Source of the DNA: Aliihoeflea sp023389195
Lineage (GTDB): Bacteria > Pseudomonadota > Alphaproteobacteria > Rhizobiales > Rhizobiaceae
Reading direction: 5' to 3'
Assembly: GCA_023389195.1 (NCBI GenBank)
Contig: JAEWET010000046.1
Location: 1-64,000, forward strand
Length of the DNA: 64,000 bases
The position numbers were made by a program, and so were the translations under genes. Positions 57,664 to 64,000 of this stretch are shown here, piece after piece. Below the pieces are notes generated by a model, which was not told the origin of the DNA, ran no database searches, and was given only the letters and a program-made list of their open reading frames with translations. Each line of letters begins with the position of its first letter. Positions within the stretch are counted from its first letter, which is position 1.

Positions 57664-60213
57664 ATGGACAGCAAAGCCGAGACCCTGCTCAAGGACTACC
57701 AGGCCAAGCGCGACTTCACCAAGACGCAGGAGCCCTCGGGCAGTGCCGAGGCGGCGGCGAGCGGACAGCTTTTCGTGGTGCAGAAGCATGACGCCACGCG
57801 CCTTCACTACGATTTCCGCATCGAGCTCGATGGCGTGCTCAAGAGCTGGGCGGTGACCAAGGGCCCCTCGGACAATCCAGAGGATAAGCGCCTGGCCGTG
57901 CGCGTGGAGGACCACCCCCTCGCCTATGGCAGTTTCGAGGGCACGATTCCCGAAGGCGAATATGGCGGCGGCACGGTGATGCTGTGGGACATCGGAAGCT
58001 GGGAGCCGATCGGGGATCCGCATCAGGGCCTAGCCGAGGGCGACCTCAAGATGCGGCTCCATGGCCAGCGCATGAAGGGCGAATGGGTGCTGGTGCATAT
58101 GAAGGGGCGCGACACCAAGCGCCGCTCCGGCCCGGCGCGCGAGAACTGGCTGCTGATCAAGCATCGCGACGACTATGCGCGGCCCGAGGAGACCCTTACC
58201 GGTCGCTTCACCCGCTCGGTCACCACCGGCCGCGATTTCGACGGCATCGCCAAGGGCTTGAAGCCCAAGAAACCCAGCAGCACGCCCGAGAAGGCCGTTT
58301 GGCATTCCGAGCCGGAAAAGCCTGCCCCCGAGAAGCCTAACCGCGGCAAGGCGCCCGCCCTCCCCCGCTTCCGTCCGCCGCAGCTCGCAACGCTCGTATC
58401 CGACGTGCCCGAGGGCAATGACTGGGTCTTCGAGATGAAATATGACGGCTATCGGTGCCTCGCCGCCATAGCAGGGGAGAAGGTGCAGCTCTTTACCCGC
58501 ACCGGCAAGGACTGGACGGCCCAGTTCGGCGCCATCGTGCCGCCGCTCTCCCGCATCACCGCCGGCAGCGCGCTGATCGATGGCGAACTCTGCGCCTTCG
58601 ACGCCAAGGGCCGCACCGATTTCTCCACCCTCAAGGACCATCTCGCCACCGGCGGGCCGCTGACCTATTTCGCCTTCGACCTGCTCGAGCTCGACGGCAA
58701 GGATTTGAGCAAGCTGCCCCTGGTGGAGCGCAAGGCCAGGCTCGAAAAGCTGCTGGGCAGAATCGAATCCTCTTCGCTGGTGCAGTTCTCCGCCCATGTC
58801 ACCGGCAATGGCCGCAAGGTCTTCGATGCCATTTCCCGCGCCGGCCACGAAGGCATCATCGCCAAGCTGGCCGACGCCCCCTATCGCGGCGAGCGCAACC
58901 GCGCCTGGCTCAAGATCAAGGCCAGCAAGCGGCAGGAATTCATCGTCGCCGGCTGGACGCCCTCGACCAAGAAAAAGAGCTTTGCCTCGCTCCTGCTGGG
59001 CACGCGCGAGGGCGACAAGCTGGTCTATCGCGGCCGGGTCGGCACCGGCTTTTCCACCGACGATGCCGAGGAACTACAGCGCCAGCTCGATGCACGGGCG
59101 CGCAAGACCAGCCCCTTTGCCGAGGTGCCCCGCCCCATCGCCCGCAATGCACGCTGGGTGACCCCGGAGCTGGTGGCCGAGATCGCCTATGCCGAATTCA
59201 CCCCGGATGGCCTACTGCGTCACCCCTCCTTCCTAGGCTTGCGCGAAGACAAGCCGGCAGCCGAAGTGACACTGGAGCGGGGCGCGGCCGAGCCGGCCAC
59301 CGCCACCCCGCTCAGTGCGGAAGCGGGCATCAACGCCGCCAATGCCGCCGGCGTCCGCCTCACCAGTCCGGACCGCGTGGTCTATCCCGGCCAGGGCGTC
59401 ACCAAGGCCGATCTGGTCGCCTATTACGCCGCCGTGGCCGAGCGCATGCTGCCCTATATCGAGAACCGGCCGCTGAGCCTGCTGCGCTGCCCGCAGGGAC
59501 GGGCCAAATACTGCTTCTTCCAGAAGCACGATACCGGCGGCTTTCCCGAGGCGATGAAATCGCTGCAGATCACCGAGAAGGACGGCGAGGCGGAAGACTA
59601 TTTCTATATCGACAGCCTCGCCGGGCTGATCGCCGGCACGCAGATGAACGTGCTCGAATGGCACCTCTGGGGCTCGCGCACCAGCGACATCGAAAAGCCC
59701 GAGCGCATCATCTTCGATATCGACCCTGACGAGGGGCTGGGCTTCGGCGAGGTCCGTGCCGCCGCACTCGACATCAGGCAGGCGCTCAAGGCGGAATGGG
59801 AGCTTGAAAGCTATGCGCTGGTCACCGGCGGCAAGGGCATCCACGTCATCGCCCCGCTCCGCCCTTCGGCCGAGTGGCCCGTGGTCAAGGCCTTCTGCAA
59901 GGCTTTCGCCCAGAAGCTGGCCGACAATGAACCCGAGCGCTTCGTGGCCACGATGAGCAAGGCCAAGCGCAAGGGCAAGCTCTTCATCGACTATCTCCGC
60001 AACGAGCGTGGCTCAACAGCCATTGCGCCCTGGTCGAGTCGCTCCCGGCCGGGCGCACCGGCGGCGGTGCCGGTCGGCTGGGACGAATTGGCGAGACTCA
60101 CCGCCGCCAACCAGTTCTCGCTGGCCGATGCCGCCGGCCGGGCAAAACAGCCCGACCCCTGGAAGGGTTATTTCGCCACGACGCAGGCGATCACGAGCAA
60201 GATGGTGCAGTAG
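57664..60213 (+). CDS. ligD: ATP-dependent DNA ligase D (PE-Lig-Pol)
   Basis: A single-chain NHEJ ligase of 849 residues. The N-terminal 3'-phosphoesterase (about 1-170) has HDATRLHYDFRIELDG (His42, His48, Asp50). The ligase domain has nucleotidyl lysine 259 in EMKYDGYR. The polymerase/primase domain (about 560-849) carries DIDPDEGLGF for metal binding and the VTGGKGIHV block. The order phosphoesterase-ligase-polymerase is as in Pseudomonas and rhizobial LigD. It works with the Ku gene directly upstream. It is convergent with modB (21 bp apart). Confidence 0.97.
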   Translation: MDSKAETLLKDYQAKRDFTKTQEPSGSAEAAASGQLFVVQKHDATRLHYDFRIELDGVLKSWAVTKGPSDNPEDKRLAVRVEDHPLAYGSFEGTIPEGEYGGGTVMLWDIGSWEPIGDPHQGLAEGDLKMRLHGQRMKGEWVLVHMKGRDTKRRSGPARENWLLIKHRDDYARPEETLTGRFTRSVTTGRDFDGIAKGLKPKKPSSTPEKAVWHSEPEKPAPEKPNRGKAPALPRFRPPQLATLVSDVPEGNDWVFEMKYDGYRCLAAIAGEKVQLFTRTGKDWTAQFGAIVPPLSRITAGSALIDGELCAFDAKGRTDFSTLKDHLATGGPLTYFAFDLLELDGKDLSKLPLVERKARLEKLLGRIESSSLVQFSAHVTGNGRKVFDAISRAGHEGIIAKLADAPYRGERNRAWLKIKASKRQEFIVAGWTPSTKKKSFASLLLGTREGDKLVYRGRVGTGFSTDDAEELQRQLDARARKTSPFAEVPRPIARNARWVTPELVAEIAYAEFTPDGLLRHPSFLGLREDKPAAEVTLERGAAEPATATPLSAEAGINAANAAGVRLTSPDRVVYPGQGVTKADLVAYYAAVAERMLPYIENRPLSLLRCPQGRAKYCFFQKHDTGGFPEAMKSLQITEKDGEAEDYFYIDSLAGLIAGTQMNVLEWHLWGSRTSDIEKPERIIFDIDPDEGLGFGEVRAAALDIRQALKAEWELESYALVTGGKGIHVIAPLRPSAEWPVVKAFCKAFAQKLADNEPERFVATMSKAKRKGKLFIDYLRNERGSTAIAPWSSRSRPGAPAAVPVGWDELARLTAANQFSLADAAGRAKQPDPWKGYFATTQAITSKMVQ

Positions 60214-60234
60214 GTTCGCGGTCCAGGCACTATC

Positions 60235-60915
60235 TCACGGCATCGGCACGTTGACCCGCCGGTCTATGGTCAGCGTCACCGCGATCACCACGAAGGCGAA
60301 GACCACCATGCCCAGGGCCAGCAAATGGGCTTCGCCCCATTGCAGGCGCTCGACGTAATCGTAGAGCGCGATGGCGATGACCTTGGTCTGGCCCGGAATA
60401 TTGCCACCGATCATCAGCACCACGCCGAATTCCCCCACCGTATGGGCGAAGGTCATCACCGCCCCGGTAATGTAGCCCGGCCGGGCCAACGGCATGGCGA
60501 CGCGCCAGAAGCGCTGCCAGTTGGAGGCGCCCAGGCTCGAGGCCACCTCCAGCGGATCGTCGCCTATGGCGGCAAAGGCGTTGCGCAGCGGCTGCACCAT
60601 GAAGGGCAGCGAATAGAACAGCGAGCCGATGACCAGCCCGGTGAAGGAGAAGGCCAGCGTCCTCCCGCCCCAGAACCCGGCGATCCAGCCGCCCGGCCCG
60701 TTGGGGCCGAGCGCGATGAGCAGGTAGAAGCCGAGCACGGTAGGTGGCAGTACCAGCGGCATGGAGACCACCGCCCCCACCATCTCGCGGAAGCGGCTCT
60801 TGCTGCGCGCTAGCCACCAGGCGATGGGCGTGCCCACGAGCAGGAGGATGAGCATCGTGATGCTGGCCAGGCTCAGCGTGAGGCTGACCGGAGGCCAGAT
60901 GTCATCGAGGCGCAT
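60235..60915 (-). CDS. modB: Molybdate ABC transporter permease
   Basis: A 226-residue inner-membrane permease for molybdate. Helices such as SITMLILLLVGTPIAWWLA and the coupling motif EVASSLGASNWQRFWRVAMPLARPG (EAA loop) are seen. It lies after modA on the same strand (76-bp gap). The ATPase gene modC is not next to it; the next gene is ligD on the other strand. A functional importer needs an ATPase from elsewhere. Confidence 0.94.
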   Translation of the reverse strand: MRLDDIWPPVSLTLSLASITMLILLLVGTPIAWWLARSKSRFREMVGAVVSMPLVLPPTVLGFYLLIALGPNGPGGWIAGFWGGRTLAFSFTGLVIGSLFYSLPFMVQPLRNAFAAIGDDPLEVASSLGASNWQRFWRVAMPLARPGYITGAVMTFAHTVGEFGVVLMIGGNIPGQTKVIAIALYDYVERLQWGEAHLLALGMVVFAFVVIAVTLTIDRRVNVPMP

Positions 60916-60991
60916 GGCTTACTCCCGGGGTGGACGTGTCGCGACTCGCCCACATCCTCACCGCGTGGTGGGAACGGAACGGCGTCTCGGC

Positions 60992-61726
60992 CTATTCGAC
61001 CACGTAGCCCGCCGCCTCGATCACCGCCACGGCTTTTTCGCTCCTGAGGAAATCGACGAAGGCGGTGGCGGCCGGGTTGCCTTCGCCGGTCTTGAGCAGC
61101 ACGGCGTCCTGACGGATCGGCTCGTAGAGCTCGGCCGGCACCAGCCAGACGCTGGACTTGCCCACCGCCGGGCTGGCGGCGACGAAGCCCAGCTCGGCAT
61201 TGTCGCTCTCGACGAATTGCAGCGTCTGGGTGATGTTCTCCCCCGTCACCAGCTTGGGCGTGATCGCCTCGGTCAGCCCCAGAGCCTCGATGGTTTCAGT
61301 GGCGGCACGGCCATAGGGAGCCGTTTCCGGATCGGCAATGGCGATCTTCTCGAAAGCGCCGCCTTCCAGCACCGCCTTGCCGTCGGCGAGATCGAGCGAA
61401 GTGCTGTAGAGTGCCAGCGCGCCGATAGCGTAGGTGAAGACGCTCCCCTCGACGCCCAGCCCCTCCTCGACGGCCCGCGTCGGGCGCTCGTCATCGGCGG
61501 CCAGCAGCACCATGAAGGGCGCGCCCTGGGTGATCTGGGTATAGAGCTGGCCGGTCGCCCCGAAGCTGTAGACCACCTCGTGACCCGTCTCTTCGGCGAA
61601 GATCGGCGCCAGCTCCTCGGCGACCTGGGTGAAATTGGCGGCGACGGCGACGCTGACCGTTTCGCCATGGGCGGCACTCGTCAACACCAGACCGGCCAGC
61701 AGCGAGCCCAACAATGCGCGGTTCAT
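60992..61726 (-). CDS. modA: Molybdate-binding periplasmic protein
   Basis: A 244-residue substrate-binding protein with a signal peptide (LLGSLLAGLVLTSAAHG). The mature part begins VSVAVAANFTQVAEELAPIF, typical of ModA; YSFGATGQLYTQITQGAPF and GYVVE near the end also fit. ATG 61726 is chosen over an in-frame TTG two codons earlier. A near-perfect 26-bp palindrome ends nine bases upstream of the start and probably overlaps the promoter and RBS, as expected for ModE control. Confidence 0.94.
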   Translation of the reverse strand: MNRALLGSLLAGLVLTSAAHGETVSVAVAANFTQVAEELAPIFAEETGHEVVYSFGATGQLYTQITQGAPFMVLLAADDERPTRAVEEGLGVEGSVFTYAIGALALYSTSLDLADGKAVLEGGAFEKIAIADPETAPYGRAATETIEALGLTEAITPKLVTGENITQTLQFVESDNAELGFVAASPAVGKSSVWLVPAELYEPIRQDAVLLKTGEGNPAATAFVDFLRSEKAVAVIEAAGYVVE

Positions 61727-61734
61727 TCCCAACT

Positions 61735-61760
61735 CCGATATGTTTTTAAAACCATATCGG
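61735..61760. promoter_or_regulatory. ModE-type operator upstream of modA
   Basis: CCGATATG-TTTTTAAAAC-CATATCGG is a 26-bp inverted repeat in which all but one base pair match. ModE sites are TATAT-rich palindromes of about this size with a CG near each end. It lies eight bases from the modA start, between modA and the divergent-in-sense but same-strand modE gene. Confidence 0.75.
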
Positions 61761-61791
61761 TTCTGCCAAGCACGGAAGGAGGCCGCAAGCG

Positions 61792-62160
61792 TTATTTCTT
61801 GCTGGACATATCGAAAGCCCGCCGCAGCGCCGCCACGTCCCCGGCAATGGCCTGCCGCGTCTTGTCCTGCATCGCCCGGTAGCGCGCCAGCACCAGCCGG
61901 CCGGCTTCGGTCAGATGCGCCCCACCCTGCGCCGCCCCGCCCCGGCTCGATTCCACCAGCGGCGCGCCGAAGCCCGTATTGAGCGCCTGCACCAACCCCC
62001 AGGCGCGTTTGTAGCTCATGCCCATGGCCTTGCCGGCCGCGGCGATCGAGCCATGGGCAGCGATCAGCTCCAGCAGATCGGCGCGTCCGGGGCCGATATA
62101 GGCCGTCTCGCTCAGCGTCACCCGCAAATGGGTGAGGCCATCCTCGGGAATGTCGGCCAC
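61792..62160 (-). CDS. modE: ModE-like molybdate-responsive regulator, DNA-binding domain only
   Basis: A 122-residue winged-helix protein corresponding to the N-terminal DNA-binding domain of ModE. Its core is LLELIAAHGSIAAAGKAMGM, then SYKRAWGLVQALN and LVESSRGGAAQGGAHLTEAGR, the classic ModE sequence. There are no C-terminal TOBE molybdate-binding domains, so it is a short ModE-type regulator. The start is GTG 62160 (20 bp after the eda stop); longer in-frame starts would overlap eda in another frame and are not conserved. The palindrome at modA is a plausible target. Confidence 0.88.
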   Translation of the reverse strand: MADIPEDGLTHLRVTLSETAYIGPGRADLLELIAAHGSIAAAGKAMGMSYKRAWGLVQALNTGFGAPLVESSRGGAAQGGAHLTEAGRLVLARYRAMQDKTRQAIAGDVAALRRAFDMSSKK

Positions 62161-62179
62161 CCCGCCACCCTCTCCAGTG

Positions 62180-62815
62180 CTAGCCCCTGAGCGCGCTGGC
62201 TTCGCGGGCCAGGGTCTCGATGCGGCTCCAGTCGCCCGCCTCCAGCGCATCGGCCGGCATGATCCAGCTCCCGCCCACGCAGATGACGTTGGAAAGCGCC
62301 AAGTAGGTTTTCGCCTTGGCCGGATCGATGCCGCCGGTAGGGCAGAAGGTGATGTCGGCCAGGGGCGAGGCAAAGGCCTTGAGCACCGGCGCGCCGCCAT
62401 TGGCCTCGGCCGGAAAGAATTTGAGGAAGCTGTAGCCACGCTCGGCCGCCGTCATCGCCTCGCTGGGCGTGGCGATGCCCGGCAAAAGCGGAATGCCGAT
62501 ATCGTCGGCCGCGTCCAGTATGCGCGGGGAAATGCCCGGCGACACCATGAAGCGGCAGCCCGCATCCACCGACTGCTTCATATGCACCGCGTTGCGCACC
62601 GTGCCCGAACCGACGATGGCGCCGGTGACCTTGCCCATCTCCTCCATCACCCTGAGCGCATTGGGGGTGCGCAGCGTCACCTCCAGCGCCGGCAGGCCGC
62701 CCGCCACCAGCGCCTCTGCCAGCGGCCGCGCCTTGCTCACATCATCCAGGATGATGACCGGAACCACGGGGGCCAGCGACAGGATGGAACGAATGGCGGC
62801 GGCGTCTTGCGGCAT
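62180..62815 (-). CDS. eda: KDPG/KHG aldolase
   Basis: A 211-residue aldolase of the Entner-Doudoroff pathway, cleaving 2-keto-3-deoxy-6-phosphogluconate to pyruvate and glyceraldehyde-3-phosphate. Catalytic segments EVTLRTPNAL (Glu), FLKFFPAEANGG (Schiff-base Lys) and CPTGGIDPAKAK are present. ATG 62815 is chosen. It precedes modE by 20 bp and follows an HNH-like gene and a PfkB sugar kinase gene on the same strand, consistent with KDG use. Confidence 0.95.
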   Translation of the reverse strand: MPQDAAAIRSILSLAPVVPVIILDDVSKARPLAEALVAGGLPALEVTLRTPNALRVMEEMGKVTGAIVGSGTVRNAVHMKQSVDAGCRFMVSPGISPRILDAADDIGIPLLPGIATPSEAMTAAERGYSFLKFFPAEANGGAPVLKAFASPLADITFCPTGGIDPAKAKTYLALSNVICVGGSWIMPADALEAGDWSRIETLAREASALRG

Positions 62816-62933
62816 GGTCTTTCCTCGGCAGTTTCGTTGCGCAAGGCTTATAGCGTTTCGGGGCGGGGGGGATAGATTTTTTGCGTCGGACAGCGTGCCG
62901 GAGAAGCACGAGGCCAACTGAAGGTGACAGCCC

Positions 62934-63446
62934 TTACGCCCCCAGCACGCTGCGGCGGTGAAAAGCCAGATGGGGCCGGCTCGGCTGGAACAGGGGCTCG
63001 GCCGGCACCAGGAGACGCCCGCCCGGATGCAGCCGCGCCGCGATATCGGGGTTCAGAACATTAAGATCCGGGATCACCCAGTAATCGTCGTCGACAAGGA
63101 TCTGCCCGGCCCGGAAGGCCCGCGACACCGCTTTTTCCAGCGCCAGGAAATTGTCGATCTGCAAGGGCCCACCCGCCTCGCGCGAGCGAATGGCCACCAC
63201 GTCGAGATCGGGATGCAGAAGGTCGAGCCCCGGAGCCGGGTCCGGTGCAAAGACCGTGCCCGTCAGCGCGCAGCGATAACCATATGCAGTGAGCACGAGG
63301 CGATAGACCGCGCGATAGGCATCGAGCTCTTCGGCGGCCTCGAAGCCCGCGCCGAACTCGCCGAACCCGCTATCCTTGTCGGCTTCCGCCACTGGCTCGC
63401 GCTCCCCCATACGCATAAACCATAGGGGAGAACCCCTCTCATGCAA
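62934..63446 (-). CDS. Degenerate HNH-nuclease-like protein
   Basis: A 170-residue protein matching the C-terminal HNH-nuclease pattern of restriction-type proteins: YGYRCALTGTV, then LDVVAIRSREAGGPLQIDNFLALEKAVSRAF, the DDDYWVIPD strand and HPGGRLLVPAEPLFQPSRPHLAFHRR (each quoted in part). The first HNH histidine (normally in a HIxP block) is replaced (VVAIRSR), and the second His of the TLH segment is Lys/Ala (EKAVS). Catalysis is thus doubtful. The start is uncertain: ATG 63446, 63416 or 63410. It sits between eda and the kinase. Confidence 0.7.
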   Translation of the reverse strand: MHERGSPLWFMRMGEREPVAEADKDSGFGEFGAGFEAAEELDAYRAVYRLVLTAYGYRCALTGTVFAPDPAPGLDLLHPDLDVVAIRSREAGGPLQIDNFLALEKAVSRAFRAGQILVDDDYWVIPDLNVLNPDIAARLHPGGRLLVPAEPLFQPSRPHLAFHRRSVLGA

Positions 63447-63470
63447 ACCCTACCCAAAAACACCGACCAT

Positions 63471-64000
63471 TCATCGCGCCAGAACCGCATCCACCTCGGC
63501 GCGGCTGGGGGGCTTACAGCCCTTGCGGCCGCAATTGATGCCCGCAACCACCGCGCCGAAGGCCAGCATGTCGCCCAGGGCGCCCTCGCCCAGTTGCGCC
63601 AGCCGCCCGGGCTTGAGCAGGCCGCGCTCGTGCAGCCAGGAAAGGATTCCCGCCATGAGGCTGTCGCCGGCGCCCACCGTGTCGCCGAAGACGGGCGGCG
63701 CATGGATCGCCGCCTGTGCCTTGCCCGAGCGAGTGAAGGCGTGCGAGCCCTTTTCGCCCAGCGTCACCACCACCAATTCGCAATTGGGCCGGGCGAGGAA
63801 GGCCTCGGCATGCTGCTCGATGCTGCTGCCGGCATCCAGCGCCTCCAGATCTTCCTCGGAGACCTTGATGACATGGGCAAGGTCGAGGAACCGCCCCAGC
63901 CTTGCCTTGTAGCCCTCGAAATCGGCGACCAGGCTTGGCCGCACATTGGGATCGATGGAAATCGTCGCGCCTTTGGCCATGGCCGATGCCACCACCTCGA
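63471..64000 (-). CDS. PfkB-family sugar kinase, 5' end beyond window
   Basis: The C-terminal 176 residues of a ribokinase/PfkB kinase, probably fructokinase or 2-keto-3-deoxygluconokinase. Visible: ISIDPNVRPSLVADFEGYKA, VIKVSEEDLEAL, VVVTLGEKGSHAF, and the catalytic GDTVGAGDSLMAGIL, with the Asp base. The reading frame is open to the window edge, so the N-terminus is cut off. Its neighbour eda favours a KDG or sugar-acid pathway, while sequence alone does not decide the substrate. Confidence 0.88.
   Translation of the reverse strand, partial: EVVASAMAKGATISIDPNVRPSLVADFEGYKARLGRFLDLAHVIKVSEEDLEALDAGSSIEQHAEAFLARPNCELVVVTLGEKGSHAFTRSGKAQAAIHAPPVFGDTVGAGDSLMAGILSWLHERGLLKPGRLAQLGEGALGDMLAFGAVVAGINCGRKGCKPPSRAEVDAVLAR

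Noticed and set aside
62160..62439. Longer modE open frame reaching 62439
   Set aside because: The extra part overlaps eda in another frame and has Arg/Pro-rich shadow composition; the ModE homology begins at the GTG start.

Overview
The window is GC-rich chromosomal DNA from an alphaproteobacterium, most likely of the order Hyphomicrobiales. The support is LexA boxes of the GTTC-N7-GTTC type, TRAP transporters, a cytochrome-c-fused urate oxidase, many TTG/GTG starts, ROSE-type heat-shock control and rhizobial-type paired-hairpin repeats. I found no rRNA, tRNA, CRISPR array, transposase or prophage genes. About 55 protein genes fill the window, and the last one runs off the right edge.

Left part (1-42 kb). 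A purine-catabolism block comes first: xdhABC, a convergent LysR regulator, membrane urate oxidase PuuD, guanine deaminase and a glycerate 2-kinase. A likely SOS-controlled DNA-repair pair follows, a radical SAM protein and a DUF4130-UdgX fusion. Then come a glutamine-synthetase-like ligase with a class III aminotransferase, a GNAT acetyltransferase, a WD40 protein, a CobW-type metal GTPase with a His-rich linker, a Tat-exported intradiol dioxygenase, a creatininase-family amidohydrolase, a MarR regulator, a DMT exporter and a LacI-type regulator with a non-canonical start. Next are small secreted proteins, a 2-hydroxyacid dehydrogenase, a class-I glutamine-amidotransferase-like hydrolase, a TRAP transporter split around exoD, a fused indolepyruvate ferredoxin oxidoreductase, a GGDEF-EAL protein and a lysophospholipase-like hydrolase. 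The section ends with hsp20 under a candidate RpoH promoter and ROSE-like RNA thermometer, a four-gene bufferin (copper-binding RiPP) operon, and threonine aldolase. A paired-hairpin repeat family occurs five times in the first 17.5 kb and nowhere else.

Right part (42-64 kb). gltB-gltD is followed by hpt, an SGNH/DUF459 protein, an MltB-like lytic transglycosylase, galE, galU, an outer-membrane beta-barrel protein, and the NfeD/SPFH pair. Next come the non-homologous end-joining pair ku-ligD, modB-modA-modE with a near-perfect palindrome at modA but no adjacent modC, eda, a degenerate HNH-like protein and a truncated PfkB sugar kinase. Codon usage changes inside gltB near 43.1 kb: proline CCG dominates to the left, CCC to the right. 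The repeat families also differ on the two sides. This may mark a recombination junction or an assembly join, so left and right should not be assumed to come from one genome without checking.

The observations most worth following are the LexA box on the radical SAM/UdgX pair, the ROSE thermometer, the bufferin operon, the compositional break in gltB, and two strong palindromic operators (LacI-type at 21.8 kb, ModE-type at 61.7 kb).
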